Positions 36,509 to 47,429 of a stretch of DNA of 64,000 nt are shown one piece after another. The stretch comes from Lithobates sylvaticus. Lineage: Eukaryota; Chordata; Amphibia; Anura; Ranidae. How positions within the stretch are numbered: the first letter of the stretch is position 1; each line of letters opens with the position of its first letter. The stretch is from positions 629,758,995 to 629,822,994 of the forward strand of contig CM053028.1 in NCBI GenBank assembly GCA_028564925.1. Direction: 5' to 3'. The notes below the pieces were generated by a model. The model was given only the letters and a program-made list of their open reading frames with translations, was not told the origin of the DNA and did not search any database. The translations under genes were made by a program, and so were the position numbers.

Positions 36509-37548
36509 TTATAACGGCAAATTTATGCCTCGGAATGGTACTGCGGTCACTTTTTCGACTTCGTTCTTGGAGCCGAGGATGACGCTCACACGTTCGTGCA
36601 GCTGGGTGGGCTGGATATCGAGGATGCGCTGCTTGCCGTTGGTGGCGGCGCCGCCGGCCTGTTCGACCAGCCAGGCACATGGGGTTGGCTTCGTACATCA
36701 GGCGCAACTTGCCGGGGCTTGTTGGGCTCGCGGCGGTCCCAGGGGTACATGAAGATGCCGCCGCGGGTCATGATGCGGTGCACGTCGGCCAACATGGACG
36801 CGATCCAGCGCATGTTGAAGTCCTTGCGCGCGCGGGCCTTCACGCCGGCCAGGCATTCGTCCACGTTAGCGCTTTGACGGGGGTTGTCCCAGTGGCGCAT
36901 GTTGGACATGTTGATGGCGAATTTCCTTGGTGTCCTCGGGGATGCGGATGTTTTTCCTGCACCAGCACGAAGGAGCCTTGCTCGCGGTCCAGCGTGAACA
37001 TGGACACGCCGTCGCCCCGGTTCAGCACCAGGGTGGTCTGCGGGCCGTAGATGCAGTAGCCGGCCGCGACCTGCTGGGTGCCGGGCTGCATGAAGTCCTG
37101 CTCGGTCACGCCGGGGTGGCCTTCGGGCTTCTTGAGCACGCTGAAGATGGTGCCGATGGAGGGACGTTGACGTCGATGTTGGACGAGCCGTCCTGGCGGG
37201 TCGAACATCAGCAGGTATTCGCCGTGCGGGTAGCGGTTGGGCACCAGGTAGATGCCTTCCATTTACTCGGATGGCCATTGGCCGCCAGGTGGCCGCCCCA
37301 TTCGTTGGCCTCGATCAGCACCTCGTTGGCGATGATGTCCAGCTTCTTCTGGACTTCGCCCTGCACGTTCTCGCTGCCGGCCGTGCCCAGCACGTCGCCG
37401 ATGGGCACCCATTGTTGACGGATTGGCTGATGCGCTTGCAGGCACGGGCCACGACTTCCAGCAGCAGGCGCTCAGCTGGCCGGGGATGAGGCCGTCCACG
37501 CGTTGCTGCTCGACCAGGTAGCGGGTCAGGCTGACGTTTTTTCTTCAT
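36509..37548 (-). CDS. fbp: Fructose-1,6-bisphosphatase, class I
   Basis: It removes the 1-phosphate of fructose-1,6-bisphosphate in gluconeogenesis (and in the Calvin cycle where present), in the cytosol. The start is the ATG ending at 37548, with TAGGAG eight bases upstream; the stop is TAA at 36509-36511. Visible family blocks in order: [30 protein letters not shown] with GEYLLMFDP (metal-binding DPLDGSSN region, damaged), [13 protein letters not shown], the INMSNMRHW block, [34 protein letters not shown], and the C-terminal LRLMYEANP part. The length, about 345 codons, agrees with the family (about 335). The frame is broken in several places by single-base changes, like all its neighbours, so I read it as an intact gene with sequence errors. 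It follows pepN by 50 bases and is probably co-transcribed. Confidence 0.93.
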
Positions 37549-37598
37549 GGGTTCAACTCCTAAAAATCCGGGAGGCGCGGCCTGGGCCGCGCCTTGGG

Positions 37599-40353
37599 TC
37601 AATCCGCGAGGGCGCGGGTGACGACTTCACGCACGTCGTTGCTCAGTTCAGCGCGGGCCGCCACGCGGGCGACGGCCTCGCGTGCGGCCCGTGCGGTAGG
37701 GCTCGGCCAGCTTGCTCCAGCGGTCCCAGGGCGGCGCGCCAGGCGGGCGGCGACCTGGGGGTTGATGGCGTCCAGCTCGATGACGCGCTCGCTCCAGAAC
37801 ACATAGCCCGCCGCGTCGGCGCGGTGGAAGGCGCCTGGGTTGGCGCTGCAGTAGCTGAAGATCAGGCTGCGCGCGCGGTTGGGGTTCTTGATCTGGAAGT
37901 TCGGGGTGCTTCATCAGCTGCTTGACGGCCGGCAGCACGTTGCCGCCACGGTCGCAGGCGCGCCCTGCTGTGCGAACCACTTGTCCAGCACCAGCGCATC
38001 GTGCTGGAACAGCTTGTGGAAGCGCGCCAGGCCTGGGCGGCCAGCGGATGGCCGCTTTGCACCAGGGCCGTCAGGGCGCTCATGCGGTCGGTCATGTTGC
38101 CGCGTCCTTGAAGCGCTGCAGCGCCTTGCCGGGCCAGACGCTGTCGCCCCGAGGCGCGTGCGGCCAGGCACAGCATGGGACAGGGCCAGGCCTGCCAGCG
38201 CACGGCGGCCGGAGCTGACGGGGTCGGGGCGGTAGGCGCGGTGTCGCTGTGCTCTTGCCATGCCTGCTGCCAGTCGGCCTGCAGCTCGGTCGCCAGTGCT
38301 GGCGCATGGCTTCACGCACGGCGTGCAACGCGCTGCGGATCGACCTCGGCCAGCTGCTCGGCGATGTAGCTTTCGCCGGGCAGGGCCAGCATCAGCTCCT
38401 TGAAGGCCGCATCCAGCTGGGGATGGCGCCGCACGCCGCGGCATGGCCTCGATGAAGGAGGCCGGCAGCAGGGCGGCCGTGATCTGGCCGCTGGCGTCTG
38501 CCGTGATGGAGGTGTCGCCAATGGCCTGCAGCGCGAGATGCGCAGCCCAGGCGCTGGCCGGCTTCCCAGCGGTTGTGAAGGCGTCGCTGTCATGGGCCGC
38601 AGGGTCAGCAAGGCGGCATCGCTGTCGCTGTGCTGCAGCACCACGGGGGGCGCTGAAGCCGCGCAGCAGCGAGGGCACGGGCTCCTGGTCCACGTCGGTG
38701 AAGACGAAGCTGTGGCTGGGCTCGACAGCACAGCAGCGGCTGTCGCCCGCTGCCGCCTGGTCCTCGCCCTGCAGGCGCAGGGTCAGCGCGCGGCCGTCCT
38801 GGCCCAGCAGGCCCATCTGCACGGGGATGACGAAGGGCAGCTCTCGGCCTGGCCCGGCGTGGGCGCGCAGCTTTGGTCAGGGTCAGCGTGTGTGTGCGTG
38901 CGGCGGCGTCCATAGCTGCCTTCGGCGCGCAGCTGGGCGTGCCGGCCTGGCTTGACCAGCGCTTGAACTGGATCCAGGCGCTGGGCCAGCTCGCTGCCGG
39001 GGTTGGCGTCGGCCATGGCCTGGGCGAAGTCGTCGCAGGTGACGGCGTGGCCGTCATGGCGCTCGAATACAGCTTCATGCCCCCCCCCTTGGCAAAGCCC
39101 TTCGCGGCCCACCAGGTTGTGCTGCATGCGCACGACCTCGGCACCCTTTTCGTAGATGGTGACGGTGTTAGAAGTTGTTGATCTCGAATGTAGCTGTCGG
39201 GCCGCACCGGGTGGGCCACATGGGGCCCGCATCTTCGGGGAACTGGGCGGTTGCGCAGCACGCGCACGTCTCGATGCGCTTGACGGCGCGTGCCGAGGGG
39301 CTGCCCGCCTGTCCATGCTGATTTACCTGGTCGGGAAGACAGTCAGGCCTTCCTTGAGCGACAGCTGGAACCAGTCGCGGCAGGTGACGCGGTTGTGCCG
39401 GTCCAGTTGTGGAAGTACTCGTGGCCGACGACGGACTCGATGTTGGCGTAGTCGGTGGTCGGTGGCCGTGGGACTGGCTGGCCAGAACGTACTTGGTATT
39501 GAAGACGTTTCAGCCCCTTGTTCTCCATGGGCGCCCAAGTTGAAGTCGCTGGTGGCGACGATCATGAAGCGGTCCAGGTCCAGGGACAGGCGAAGCGGGC
39601 CTCGTCCCAGGCCACGCTGGCCATGAGGGAGTTCATGGCGGTGCTCGGTCTTCTCCAGTCCGCGGGGCGCACGAAGACCTGCACGAGGTGGTCGCGGCCT
39701 GCGCGGCTCTTGATCTTTTGCTCGCGCGCAAACCAGATTGCCGGCCACCAGGGCGAACACTGGTAGCTGGGCTTCTGTTGCGGGTCGGCCCACTTGGCGA
39801 AGTGGCGGCCGTCTTCCAGCGCGCCTTGCTCGACTAGGTTGCCGTTGGACAGCAGCGCCGGGTACCGCGGTCTTGTCGGCGCGCAGCGGTCACGGTGTAC
39901 ATGGCCATCACGTCGGGGAACGGTCCAGGAAATAGGTGATGCGGCGGAAACCCTCGGCCTCGCACTGGGTGAAGAACGTGCCATGGCTCACATACAGGCC
40001 ATGAGCTTGGTGTTTCTTGGCGGGCGCGCAGGGATGGTGAAGAGATTTCCAGATCGACGGGGGTCGCCGCCCTCGGGCAGGTTCTCCAGCACGAGTCCTG
40101 GTCGCCGTCCATCTTGAACGAGGTGCCGCCGCCGTTGACCAGAACGCGCGCAAGTTCAGTTCATCGCCGTCCAGGCGCAGCGGCTGGGCCGGCACCTCGG
40201 TTGTTGCGGCGCACGCGCATCTTGTTGAGCACGCGGGTCTTGGCCGGATCGAGATCGAAGGTCAGGTTCCACGGTGTCGATCCACCAGGCAGGAGCTGGT
40301 AGTCGGCGCGGTGGATGGCGGTGGCGGGCCTGCCCGTCACGCAGTTGCAGCAT
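37599..40353 (-). CDS. pepN: Aminopeptidase N (M1 zinc metallopeptidase)
   Basis: This cytosolic zinc enzyme removes N-terminal residues from peptides. The start ATG ends at 40353 with AAGGAA upstream; the stop TGA is at 37599-37601. Family marks: an N-terminal beta domain with [20 protein letters not shown] (about 39960-40015), the substrate-binding GAMEN loop at 39521-39540 (split by one extra base), the zinc site HEYFH followed by NWTG at 39409-39423, and [19 protein letters not shown] just after. The C-terminal helical part ends [15 protein letters not shown]. About 918 codons fit the E. coli-type enzyme (about 870-900). Many frame changes are spread evenly, consistent with sequencing error and not decay. 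It lies 76 bases after prfB and 50 bases before fbp, all on the minus strand. Confidence 0.93.
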
Positions 40354-40429
40354 ACAGATTCCTTCTATGCCAATATCAGGGGACAGAGTCCAAGCCCCTG
40401 TGCGGCCGGTGCCGCCCAGGGGCTTGAAA

Positions 40430-41576
40430 TCAGAGGCCTTGCTTGAGCGAGGCTTCGATGAAAGCGTCGAGGGGTCGCCGTCCAGCTACCTTCTGGGTGG
40501 CGAGATTACGACGTTGGTGCGCAAATCCTTGATGCGGCTGTTGTCCAGCACGTACGAGCGATCTGGTGGCCCAACCACATCGGTCTTGGATGTCCTCCAG
40601 CTTTTGCTGCTTAACCATGCGCTTTTGCATCTCGTGCACATAGAGCTTGGAGCGCAGGCGCTGCCATGCCACGTCGCGGTTGCTGTGCTGGCTGCGGCCG
40701 TCCTGGCATTGCACGACGATGCCGGGTGGGCATGTGCGTCAGGCGCACGGCCGAGTCGGTCTTGTTGATGTGCTGGCCGCCCGCGCCCCCCTCACCCCCC
40801 CTCCCCCCCCCCCCCCCCCCCCCCGATGCGCGGTAGGTGTCGGTGGCGCACGTCGAGGGGTTGATCTCGATCTGGATCGAGTCGTCGATCTCGGGGTAGA
40901 CGAACAGCGAGGCAAAGCCTGTGTGGCGGCCGCCCGAGCTGTCGAAGGGCGACTTGCTCACCGGCGGTGCACGCCGGTTTTCGGTGCGCAGCAGGCCGTA
41001 GGCGTACTCGCGCCTCGATGTGGATGGTCGCGCTCTTGATGCGGCGATGTCGCCGGCGTCTCTTCCTCGACCGTGGCCTTGAAGCCCTTGCGCTCGGCGT
41101 ACTTCAGTACTGGCGCAGCAGCATGCCGCCCAGTCGCAGGCTTCGGTGCCGCCGGCGGGCCGGCCTGGATGTCCACGAAGCAGTTCAGCGATCGGCTTCC
41201 TTGCCGAACATGCGGCGGAACTCCAGCTCCTCGATCAGCGGCTGCAGCTTGGCGGTCTCGCCCTCGATGGTGAGCAGGCCGGTACTCATCGCATTCTTCC
41301 TTTCTCATCTCGAACAGCTCGGCGTTTCGGCCAGCTCGGTGGTCAGCTTTTGCAGCGTCTGCACGACGCCGTCGAGCAGCTTCTTTCCTGCCCGACCAGC
41401 TCCTGGCTTCTTGGGATCGTTCCAGACGCTGGGATCTTCCAGCGAGGCGTTTAACCGTGCGCAGTCGTTATTCGTACTTTGGCATCGTAGTCAAAGATTA
41501 CCTCCGTAGATCTGCCGCACGCTGCGACAGAATCTTCGAGGGTGTTGCCGATGAGGTTGATGCGTTCTGCTTCCAT
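40430..41576 (-). CDS. prfB: Peptide chain release factor 2
   Basis: RF2 recognises UAA and UGA stop codons and triggers peptide release on the ribosome. The start ATG ends at 41576 (MEAERINLIGNTLED); the stop TGA is at 40430-40432, after AFIEASLKQGL. Visible parts: an N-terminal helical region, FRRMFGKEADALNCFVDIQAG-type core, KYAERKGFKATVEEE, then GGQHINKTDSAVRLTH-type peptide-release loop. The GGQ block is disrupted by a C-rich insertion at 40786-40824. IVVQCQDGRSQHSNRDVAWQ, RLRSKLYVHEMQKR and the RNLATQKV-type tail follow. The reading frame depends on a programmed +1 frameshift near codon 30 (separate entry). Other frame breaks look like sequencing errors. The length, about 366 codons, matches the family. 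Confidence 0.93.
40786..40824. other. C-rich insertion inside prfB
   Basis: A C run broken only by single T and A bases, within the codons for the Gly-rich loop before GGQHIN. RF2 proteins have only a short Gly-Ala-Gly stretch here, so about 25-30 bases are surplus. See the matching runs at 35215 and 54642. Confidence 0.8.
41490..41505 (-). promoter_or_regulatory. Programmed +1 frameshift site of prfB
   Basis: Read on the minus strand there is a Shine-Dalgarno-like GGAGG (41501-41505), a short spacer, then CTTTGAC (41490-41496) and TACGATGCC. This is the classic RF2 autoregulation site: the ribosome pauses at the in-frame UGA when RF2 is scarce, slips forward on CUU and continues as Asp-Tyr-Asp. 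The spacer here is four bases where three is usual; with the many indels nearby, one base is probably an error. Confidence 0.85.
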
Positions 41577-41814
41577 GATGTTTACCGTTCTTCTGATGAA
41601 AGTTGTTCTTGGCCGAATCGCCGATTTTCTCATGCTGAGGCATCGTGCCGGGACAAGCGCCCGCCGCGCGGTCTGGGAGGCGCGCTGCCGTGTGTGACGA
41701 TGGCTTTCAAAACAAGGGCTTGCAGCGGCCGATCATGGCAGATTGAAGGGCTTGGCCATGGCAATGCGCAGGTTGCAGCGTGGACCCTGGCGTGATCTGA
41801 CTGCAGACCTCCGG
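41577..41814 (-). other. Intergenic region upstream of prfB
   Basis: Between prfB and the end of the chemotaxis gene. It must hold the prfB promoter and ribosome-binding site; I see no clear -35/-10 pair and no conserved open frame. Confidence 0.4.
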
Positions 41815-41854
41815 AAAAAAGGCCCCGGCCAGCAGTTAAGCTGGTCGGGCCTTG
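41815..41854 (-). terminator. Rho-independent terminator of the chemotaxis receptor gene
   Basis: On the minus strand AAGGCCCGACCAGC, the loop TTAACT, and GCTGGCCGGGGCCTT form a strong stem (one or two bulges) followed at once by a T run. It lies just after the receptor's WETF end. Confidence 0.85.
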
Positions 41855-43747
41855 GCAGGCATGTCCGCCCCTGGCGGGCGGGCGGGCGAAAACCTGATTC
41901 CGAAGGTTTCCCAATCGTCGTCGGAAGCCGTGCTGGCCGCCTTGGCCTTGGCTTTGGCCGATGCCGTCACGGCGGGCCGGCCGGCTGTGCTGCTGGGCCG
42001 GGCGCGCGGCGCCAGCCGGAGCAGGGGTTGCACCGGCCGCACCTGGTTACAGAAGGCAGGGCGGCCGAAGCACGTGCGGGCACCGCGCGTTTGGGAGCGG
42101 GAGGCGCCAGATGCGGGCGGGCGCCGTCGGCGCGTGGCGGGGCGCTGCCACGGCAGCGGCGTGGTTGACACCGCGGCTGCTGCCCAGCATGCCGGCGGAC
42201 GGCGAGAGCTTGAACACGCTGACCACCTCGGCCAGCGCTTGGCCTGGGCTGCAGTGCGCCGGTGGCCGCCGCCGATTCCTCCACCAGAGCGGCGTTCTGC
42301 TGGGTCATCTGGTCCATCTGCGTGACGGCCTGGTTGACCCTGCTCGATACCGGCCGTCTGCTCCTGGCTGGCGGCCGAGATCTCGCCAATGATGTCGGTC
42401 ACGCGGCCGCACGCTGGCACGATTCCCTCCATGGTCTTGCCGGCCGAGTCGACTGGGCGCTGCCTTCCTCGACCTTGCCCACCGAGTCGTCGATGAGCCT
42501 GCTTGATTCTCCTTGGCGGCGCGGCCGATCGCTGGGCCAGGTGCGCACTTCCCGAGGCGACGACGGCAAAGCCCCGGCCCTGGTCACCGGCGCGGGCCGC
42601 TTCCACGGCGGCCATTTCAGCGCCAGGATTTGGTCTGGAAGGCGATGGAGTCGTTGACGCCGATGATGTCCCACGATCTTGCGCGAGGCATCGTTGATGG
42701 CGGACATGGTCTGCACCACCTGGGCCACGGCCGAGCCGCCGCGCACAGCGACCTGGGAGGCGGCGGCGGCAGCTGGTGGCCTGCTGGGCGTTGGCACCGT
42801 TTGCTTGACGGTGGAGGTCAGCTCCTCCATGGAGGCGGCGGTCTGCTCCAGCGAGCTGGCCTTTCCTCGGTGCGGGCCGACAGGTCCTGTTGCCCGAGGC
42901 GATTCTGGCCGCTGGCCGTGGCAATGGAGTCCGTGCCCTGGCGCACCTGGCCCGACGATGCGTTGCAGGCTCTCGTTCATGTGCTGCAGGGCCTGCAGCA
43001 GCTGGCCGGTCTCGTCCTTGCCTTGCACCTCGATGCGGCTGCCCAGGTCGCCGGCGGCCACGGCCTGTGCAGGCTCACGGCCTGCTGCAGGGGGCGTGCC
43101 CACGCTGCGGGCGATCAGCAGCGCCATGCCCAGGCCGAAGAGGACGGGCCCCCGCCAGCCTGGCGATCACCCACCAGCGCGCGGCGGTGAAGATGTGTCG
43201 TCGCCTGCCCTGGTTGGCATCCTCGATGCCCTGGGCGTTGATCTTGAGCAGTTCGTCCAGCTTGGTGTTGATGGCACGGCTGGTCTTGACCGAATCGCCG
43301 CGCAGCACCTCGGAGGCTTCCTCGGTGCGCAGGGCGTGGGACAGGTCCACGATCTTGCCGTGTGCTGCGCGTACTGGCCCAGGTCGTCCTTGATGCCGGC
43401 CATCAGCTCGCGCTCACGCGCGGTGTGGCATAGCGCCTCGAAGGCCTGATGGTTCTTGAGCAGTCGGACCACAACGCGGCATGCTCTTGTCGTAGATGGC
43501 CATTTCATCCATCGAGGGTGGCCAGCCATGCTGCATGGTCTGCGAGCGGTAGCGCTGCAGCTGTGTAAGCGCATCTCCTATGATCACGCGCTCGGCGGCA
43601 TCCAGTGGTGCGCCAGGTCGGTGGCCGTGCGGTTGACACGGTCCAGCTGGACCACGGAGAACAGGCCCAGGCCGGCGGTCAGCAGCAGCAGGGCGATGAA
43701 AGAGGCCAGCACTTGTGGGCCAGCTTCAGATTGCGGATAAACATCAT
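41836..43747 (-). CDS. Methyl-accepting chemotaxis protein
   Basis: An inner-membrane receptor that controls CheA kinase and so flagellar rotation. The start is MMFIRNLKLAHK at the ATG ending at 43747, followed by a hydrophobic segment. A periplasmic four-helix-type domain (about 200 residues, Leu/Asp-rich) follows, then a second membrane segment (MALLIARSVG). The HAMP linker reads AVAAGDLGSRIEVQGKDETG, and the long signalling hairpin includes TEEKASSLEQTAASMEELT and the tip block AAVEAARAGDQGRGFAVVA. The C-terminus holds a DDWETF motif (41902-41913), the CheR/CheB tether of Tsr-type receptors. The open frame continues to 41836, but that part overlaps the terminator, so the true stop is probably just after WETF. 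Ligand unknown. Several frame breaks look like sequence errors. Confidence 0.88.
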
Positions 43748-44006
43748 GGTGGGGAGTGCCGTACGGCGAGAAGCGAAAGCGGGTGAGCGGCGGTGGCTGC
43801 GAATCGAGGGATGCGGTGTGCGATCGGTGGCGATCAGCGGACCGACACTCGGCCCGCCATGCCGCAGTTATCGGTCACTTGCCGGCGAGGCTTAGGGAAA
43901 AAGTAGGTCCAGTCCGAATATTTATTGCGGATGATGTTACTTTTTTCCGGCCCGAGGTCTCCGCGCGCACGGCCTGGTCCGTTCGCATGCCCGCTCACAT
44001 GCCCGT
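43748..44006 (-). other. Intergenic region upstream of the chemotaxis receptor
   Basis: Includes an AT-rich patch (43916-43950) that would suit a promoter for the chemotaxis gene or the end of the upstream gene's transcript. No open frame of interest. Confidence 0.4.
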
Positions 44007-46644
44007 TCACACACGTCCGAATCCCACGTCCGATCCCACGTCCGTCGCCAGGCCGGCTTGCAGGCTCGATTGCCTGCAGCCACCGCTCCAGATCCGCTGC
44101 CGGCAGCGGGCGCGAGAACAGATAGCCCTGCGCGACCGGATAGCCCTGTTCGCGCAGGATGGTGTTTCTGCGCCGCCGTCTCCCACTCCCTCGGCCACCA
44201 CGGTCAGGTGAGGCTGCGGCCTATGCCCAGGATGGCGTTGCTCAGGGCCTGGGCGGCTTCGTCGTTTTCCAGTCGGCCACGATGCTGCGGTCCAAGCTTG
44301 AGCTCGCTGACCGGCAGGCGGCGCAGGTAGCTGAGGCTGGAGTAGCCCGTGCCGAAGTCGGTCCATGGACAGGCGCACGCCCGTGGAATTGCACGGCCTG
44401 CAGCGTGCGCATGGTGCCGGGTTGGTGTCCAGCAGCAAGGCTTTCGGTGATACTCCATGCGTGAGGTCTGCGGCTTGAGCGCGTTGTGCTCCAGCGTGTC
44501 GGCATTCATGCGCGGCAGGTCCAGGTTGTGAAAGCCTGGTGGCGAGAGGTTGACCGACATGGCACGGCACGTCAATGCCCCGGCTGCGCCACTCGCCCAG
44601 CTGGCGGCAGGCCTCGCGCAGTGCCCAGAGTGCCCAGCTCGCCGATCAGGCCGCATTCCTCGGCCAGCGGATGATGAAGCGTGTGGGCGAGATCTCGCCG
44701 AATTCCGCATGGCTCCCAGCGCGCCAGGGCCTCCACGCCGTAGTTTTTGGCGCGCCGGTCCTTCAGGTCGAGCTGGGGCTGGTAGTGCAGTCGCAGGCCG
44801 CCGCTGCGCAGGGCGTCGCGCAGCGCCGTCTCCAGCACCAGCCGCTCCTGCGCCAGGCGGTTCATCTCAGGGCTGAAGAAGTGTAGAGCCCGCGCCCGCC
44901 CGATTTGGCCTGGTAATGGCCATGTCGGCGCGGTGCAGCAGGGTCCTCCATGTCGCGCCCGTCGGCGGGAAAACACGGCAATGCCGCAAATGGCCGTGCT
45001 GGCCAGGGACACGTCGTCGATCATGCAGGGCTCGCCAAGTGCCGACTGCAGCCGCTCGATCACCTCGGCCGCCTGCGCACCGCCGCAGTGTGGCAGCACG
45101 ATGACGATTCATCGCCCGACAGGCGCCCGGCAATGTCGCCCGTGCGCAGCTCCGCCTGATGCGCTGGGCCACGCTGCACAGCAGCCGGTCGCCGGCCGGG
45201 TGGCCCAGCGAGTCGTTGACCCTGCTTGAAGCGTCCCAGGTCGATGAAGACCACGGCCAGCTCGTGGCCCTCGTGAGAAGCCACGGACAGCGCCTGCTCG
45301 GCCTGGGCAGCAGCAGGCTGCGGTTGGGCAGGTGGTCAGCCCGTCGTAGAAGGCCAGCTGCCGGATGCGCGCGGCGTGCCTGCTCGCGCTCCAGCGCCAG
45401 CGCGCACAGGTCGGTGCAGGCCTCCACCAGCCGCTGGTGGAAGGGATCGGGGCCGGGCCGGTCGAAATGGCGGTAGTAGAAGGCAAAGGTGCCGGCCACC
45501 GCGCCCTGCAGCCGCAGATGGGCGTGGACCAGCAGGCCGTATACCCAGCGGCAGGATGAGGTGCTTGAAGTCGGCCCACAACGGATCGGTGGCGATGTCG
45601 CCCACCAGCACGGGCCGGTTGTGAAGGCCGCCGCGCCCGCAGGGAACGACATTGGGGCCGATGGGCACGCCGTTCCAGCGCCGCCGAATAGGAGGCCGGC
45701 AGGCTGGGCGCGGCCAGCGGGTGCAGGCGGCTCTGGTCATCGACTTCCAGCACCGAGACCGCATGTCCGGGCGCAATGCGCTCGACCTCGCGGCAAGATC
45801 CAGGTCCAGCACCTCGGTCAGCGGCTGGTCGCGCGCCATGGCCTCCAGGGCGCGCCGCTGCAGCACCTCGTGCATCTTGGCCTCGGTGATGTCGGTGATC
45901 ACGGTCACCGTGGTGTGGAGGCGGCCGTCGGGGCCCATGACGGGATTGGCCTGGGCGCTGACCCAATACCGCTCGCCGTCCTTGCCGACGAGGATTCCTG
46001 CGGTACACCGGCTTGCCTGCGTCCAGTTCGGCGCGTAGGCGGCGTGAATTCGGGGCGAGGCATGCGGCACCAGCAGGGCGATGGGGCGCACGGCCCCACG
46101 ACCTCTTCGCTGCTGCTCCAGCCGAACATGCGGGGTGAAGCCTGCGTTGACAATAGGAGATGGTCCAGTTAGCCGTCGGCGATCACCCGGCTGCGTCGGT
46201 GGCATCGGGCCACCAGGGACAGGCGCCGCAAATGCTCCTGCCGTCTGCGGTCGGCCTGCACCCGGGCCGTGATGTCGGTTGGCAATGCACAGCACATGGC
46301 TGAGCGCGCCCTGGGTATCCAGCACGGGGGCATAGGTGGCCTCCAGCCAGCAGGTGCTGCCGTCGCGGCGCCGGTGTTCGCCCACGCGCGAGATCGTCTC
46401 GCCCGCGCCCCAGCGCTGGCGCCCACCGGCCGTAGGCGTCGGGATCGGCATGTGCCTGGGTGCACAGGTCACTGTGCAGCAGCCCTCGGCGCCCGAGGTC
46501 GGGTAGCCAAGAATGGCTTCGTAATTGGCGTTGGCGCGCATCAGCCGGCCTTCGGGCGTGAACTCCGCCAGCGCCATGGCCTTGTCCAGCGTGCTCCACT
46601 GCGCCTGCTGCCCTGCCGTGCCTGCTACCCGCTGTTTCGAACAT
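44007..46644 (-). CDS. PAS-PAS-GAF-GGDEF-EAL protein (cyclic-di-GMP turnover)
   Basis: A predicted soluble sensor enzyme that makes and/or breaks cyclic di-GMP. The start MFETAGSR at the ATG ending at 46644 has AGGAGA upstream. In order: PAS domain (ANANYEAILGYPTSG, with CWLEATYAPVLDTQGALSHV), a second PAS (FGWSSSEEVVG, then ITDITEAKMHEVLQRRALEA), GAF-like domain (SVLEVDDQSRLHPLAAPSLP, VLVGDIATDPLWADFKHLIL), and GGDEF (VVFIDLGRFKQ, NDSLGHPAGDRLL, active-site loop SGDEF near 45103-45120, damaged by one missing base). The EAL domain follows (MNRLAQERLVLETALRDALR, LHYQPQLDLKD, GVEALARWE near 44721-44740, and a C-terminal YLFSRPLPAADLERWL). The EAL motif is intact and GGDEF has Ser in the first position, a known active variant. 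The last residues and exact stop are uncertain. About 870 codons. Confidence 0.87.
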
Positions 46645-46819
46645 GGTTCGCTCTCCTGATGGATGCTGAGCTGATGATTGATTGTTTCTAAAATGATACC
46701 GATCCGGCGCAGCAGCTGGATGTCCAGCCACACCTGATCGCACTTGCTCCCTCTGTTCGCCCCTGGATGGTCCGCCTGATGGCACTCTTAGGCAAGTGCT
46801 GCCGCTGGTTACAATGATT
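46645..46819. other. Divergent promoter region between the GGDEF-EAL gene and fecI-1
   Basis: Serves the minus-strand GGDEF-EAL gene and the plus-strand fecI-1. AT-richer than its surroundings; no open frame. Confidence 0.5.
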
Positions 46820-46834
46820 TGAGAATGATTCTTG
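46820..46834 (+). promoter_or_regulatory. Fur-box-like operator before fecI-1
   Basis: TGAGAATGATTCTTG fits the 7-1-7 inverted repeat of Fur sites (tGATAAT-n-ATTATCA) with few mismatches. It lies 43 bases before the sigma-factor start. Fur with Fe2+ would keep the module off when iron is sufficient. Confidence 0.7.
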
Positions 46835-46876
46835 TTTGATGGTTTGCAACCAGCCTTCAAGCCATCGGGTCCTACC

Positions 46877-47429
46877 ATGCCATCCGCCCCAGCCTCCAGC
46901 GCCACCTCCAACGCGGTCTCAGCCCCTTGCACCGCGAAATCTCCACCTCTATGCCGGCCACCATGGCTGGCTGCAGGGCTGGCTGCGCCGCCGGACTTGT
47001 CAATGCCCTGCGACGGGCCGACCTGGCGCAGGACACCTTCATCCGCCTGCTCACCGCGCCTGCGGGCGACTTGCCCGCCCTGCGCGAGCCCATCGCGCCT
47101 ACCTGGCCACGGTTGGCGCGGCGCGCCTGCTGATCAACCACCTGCGCCGCCAGTCGCTGGTGCAGGCCTGGCTGCAGGCCCTGGCCGCACTGCCAGCGCC
47201 GCAGGCGCCGTCGCCCGAGCAGCAATTGCTCATCCTGCAGGCGCTGCAGGAGGTCGATGCATGCTTCGACGGCCTGCCCCGCCCAAGGTGCGCGCAGCGG
47301 TCTTCATCTGTCCCAGGTCGAGGGGCTGAACCTATGCGGCCATTGCCGAGCAACTGGGCATGGGCCTGCGTTCGGTCAAGCGCTACATGGCCCAGGCCAA
47401 TGGCCGAGTGCATCCTGCTGTCGGCATGA
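46877..47429 (+). CDS. FecI-type ECF sigma factor, module 1
   Basis: It directs RNA polymerase to its cognate receptor promoter after an iron-siderophore signal. The likely start is the ATG at 46877; one at 46951 is also possible. Region 2: HGWLQGWLRRR, DLAQDTFIRLLTA, then AYLATVGA.RLLINHLRRQ. Region 4: PSPEQQLLILQALQEVDACF, the Ser-Gln-Val-Glu-Gly step and the helix-turn-helix GMGLRSVKRYMAQA. Stop TGA at 47427-47429 overlaps the next start (ATGA), implying translational coupling. The length, about 180 codons, is normal. Two or three frame breaks are probably errors. Confidence 0.87.
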
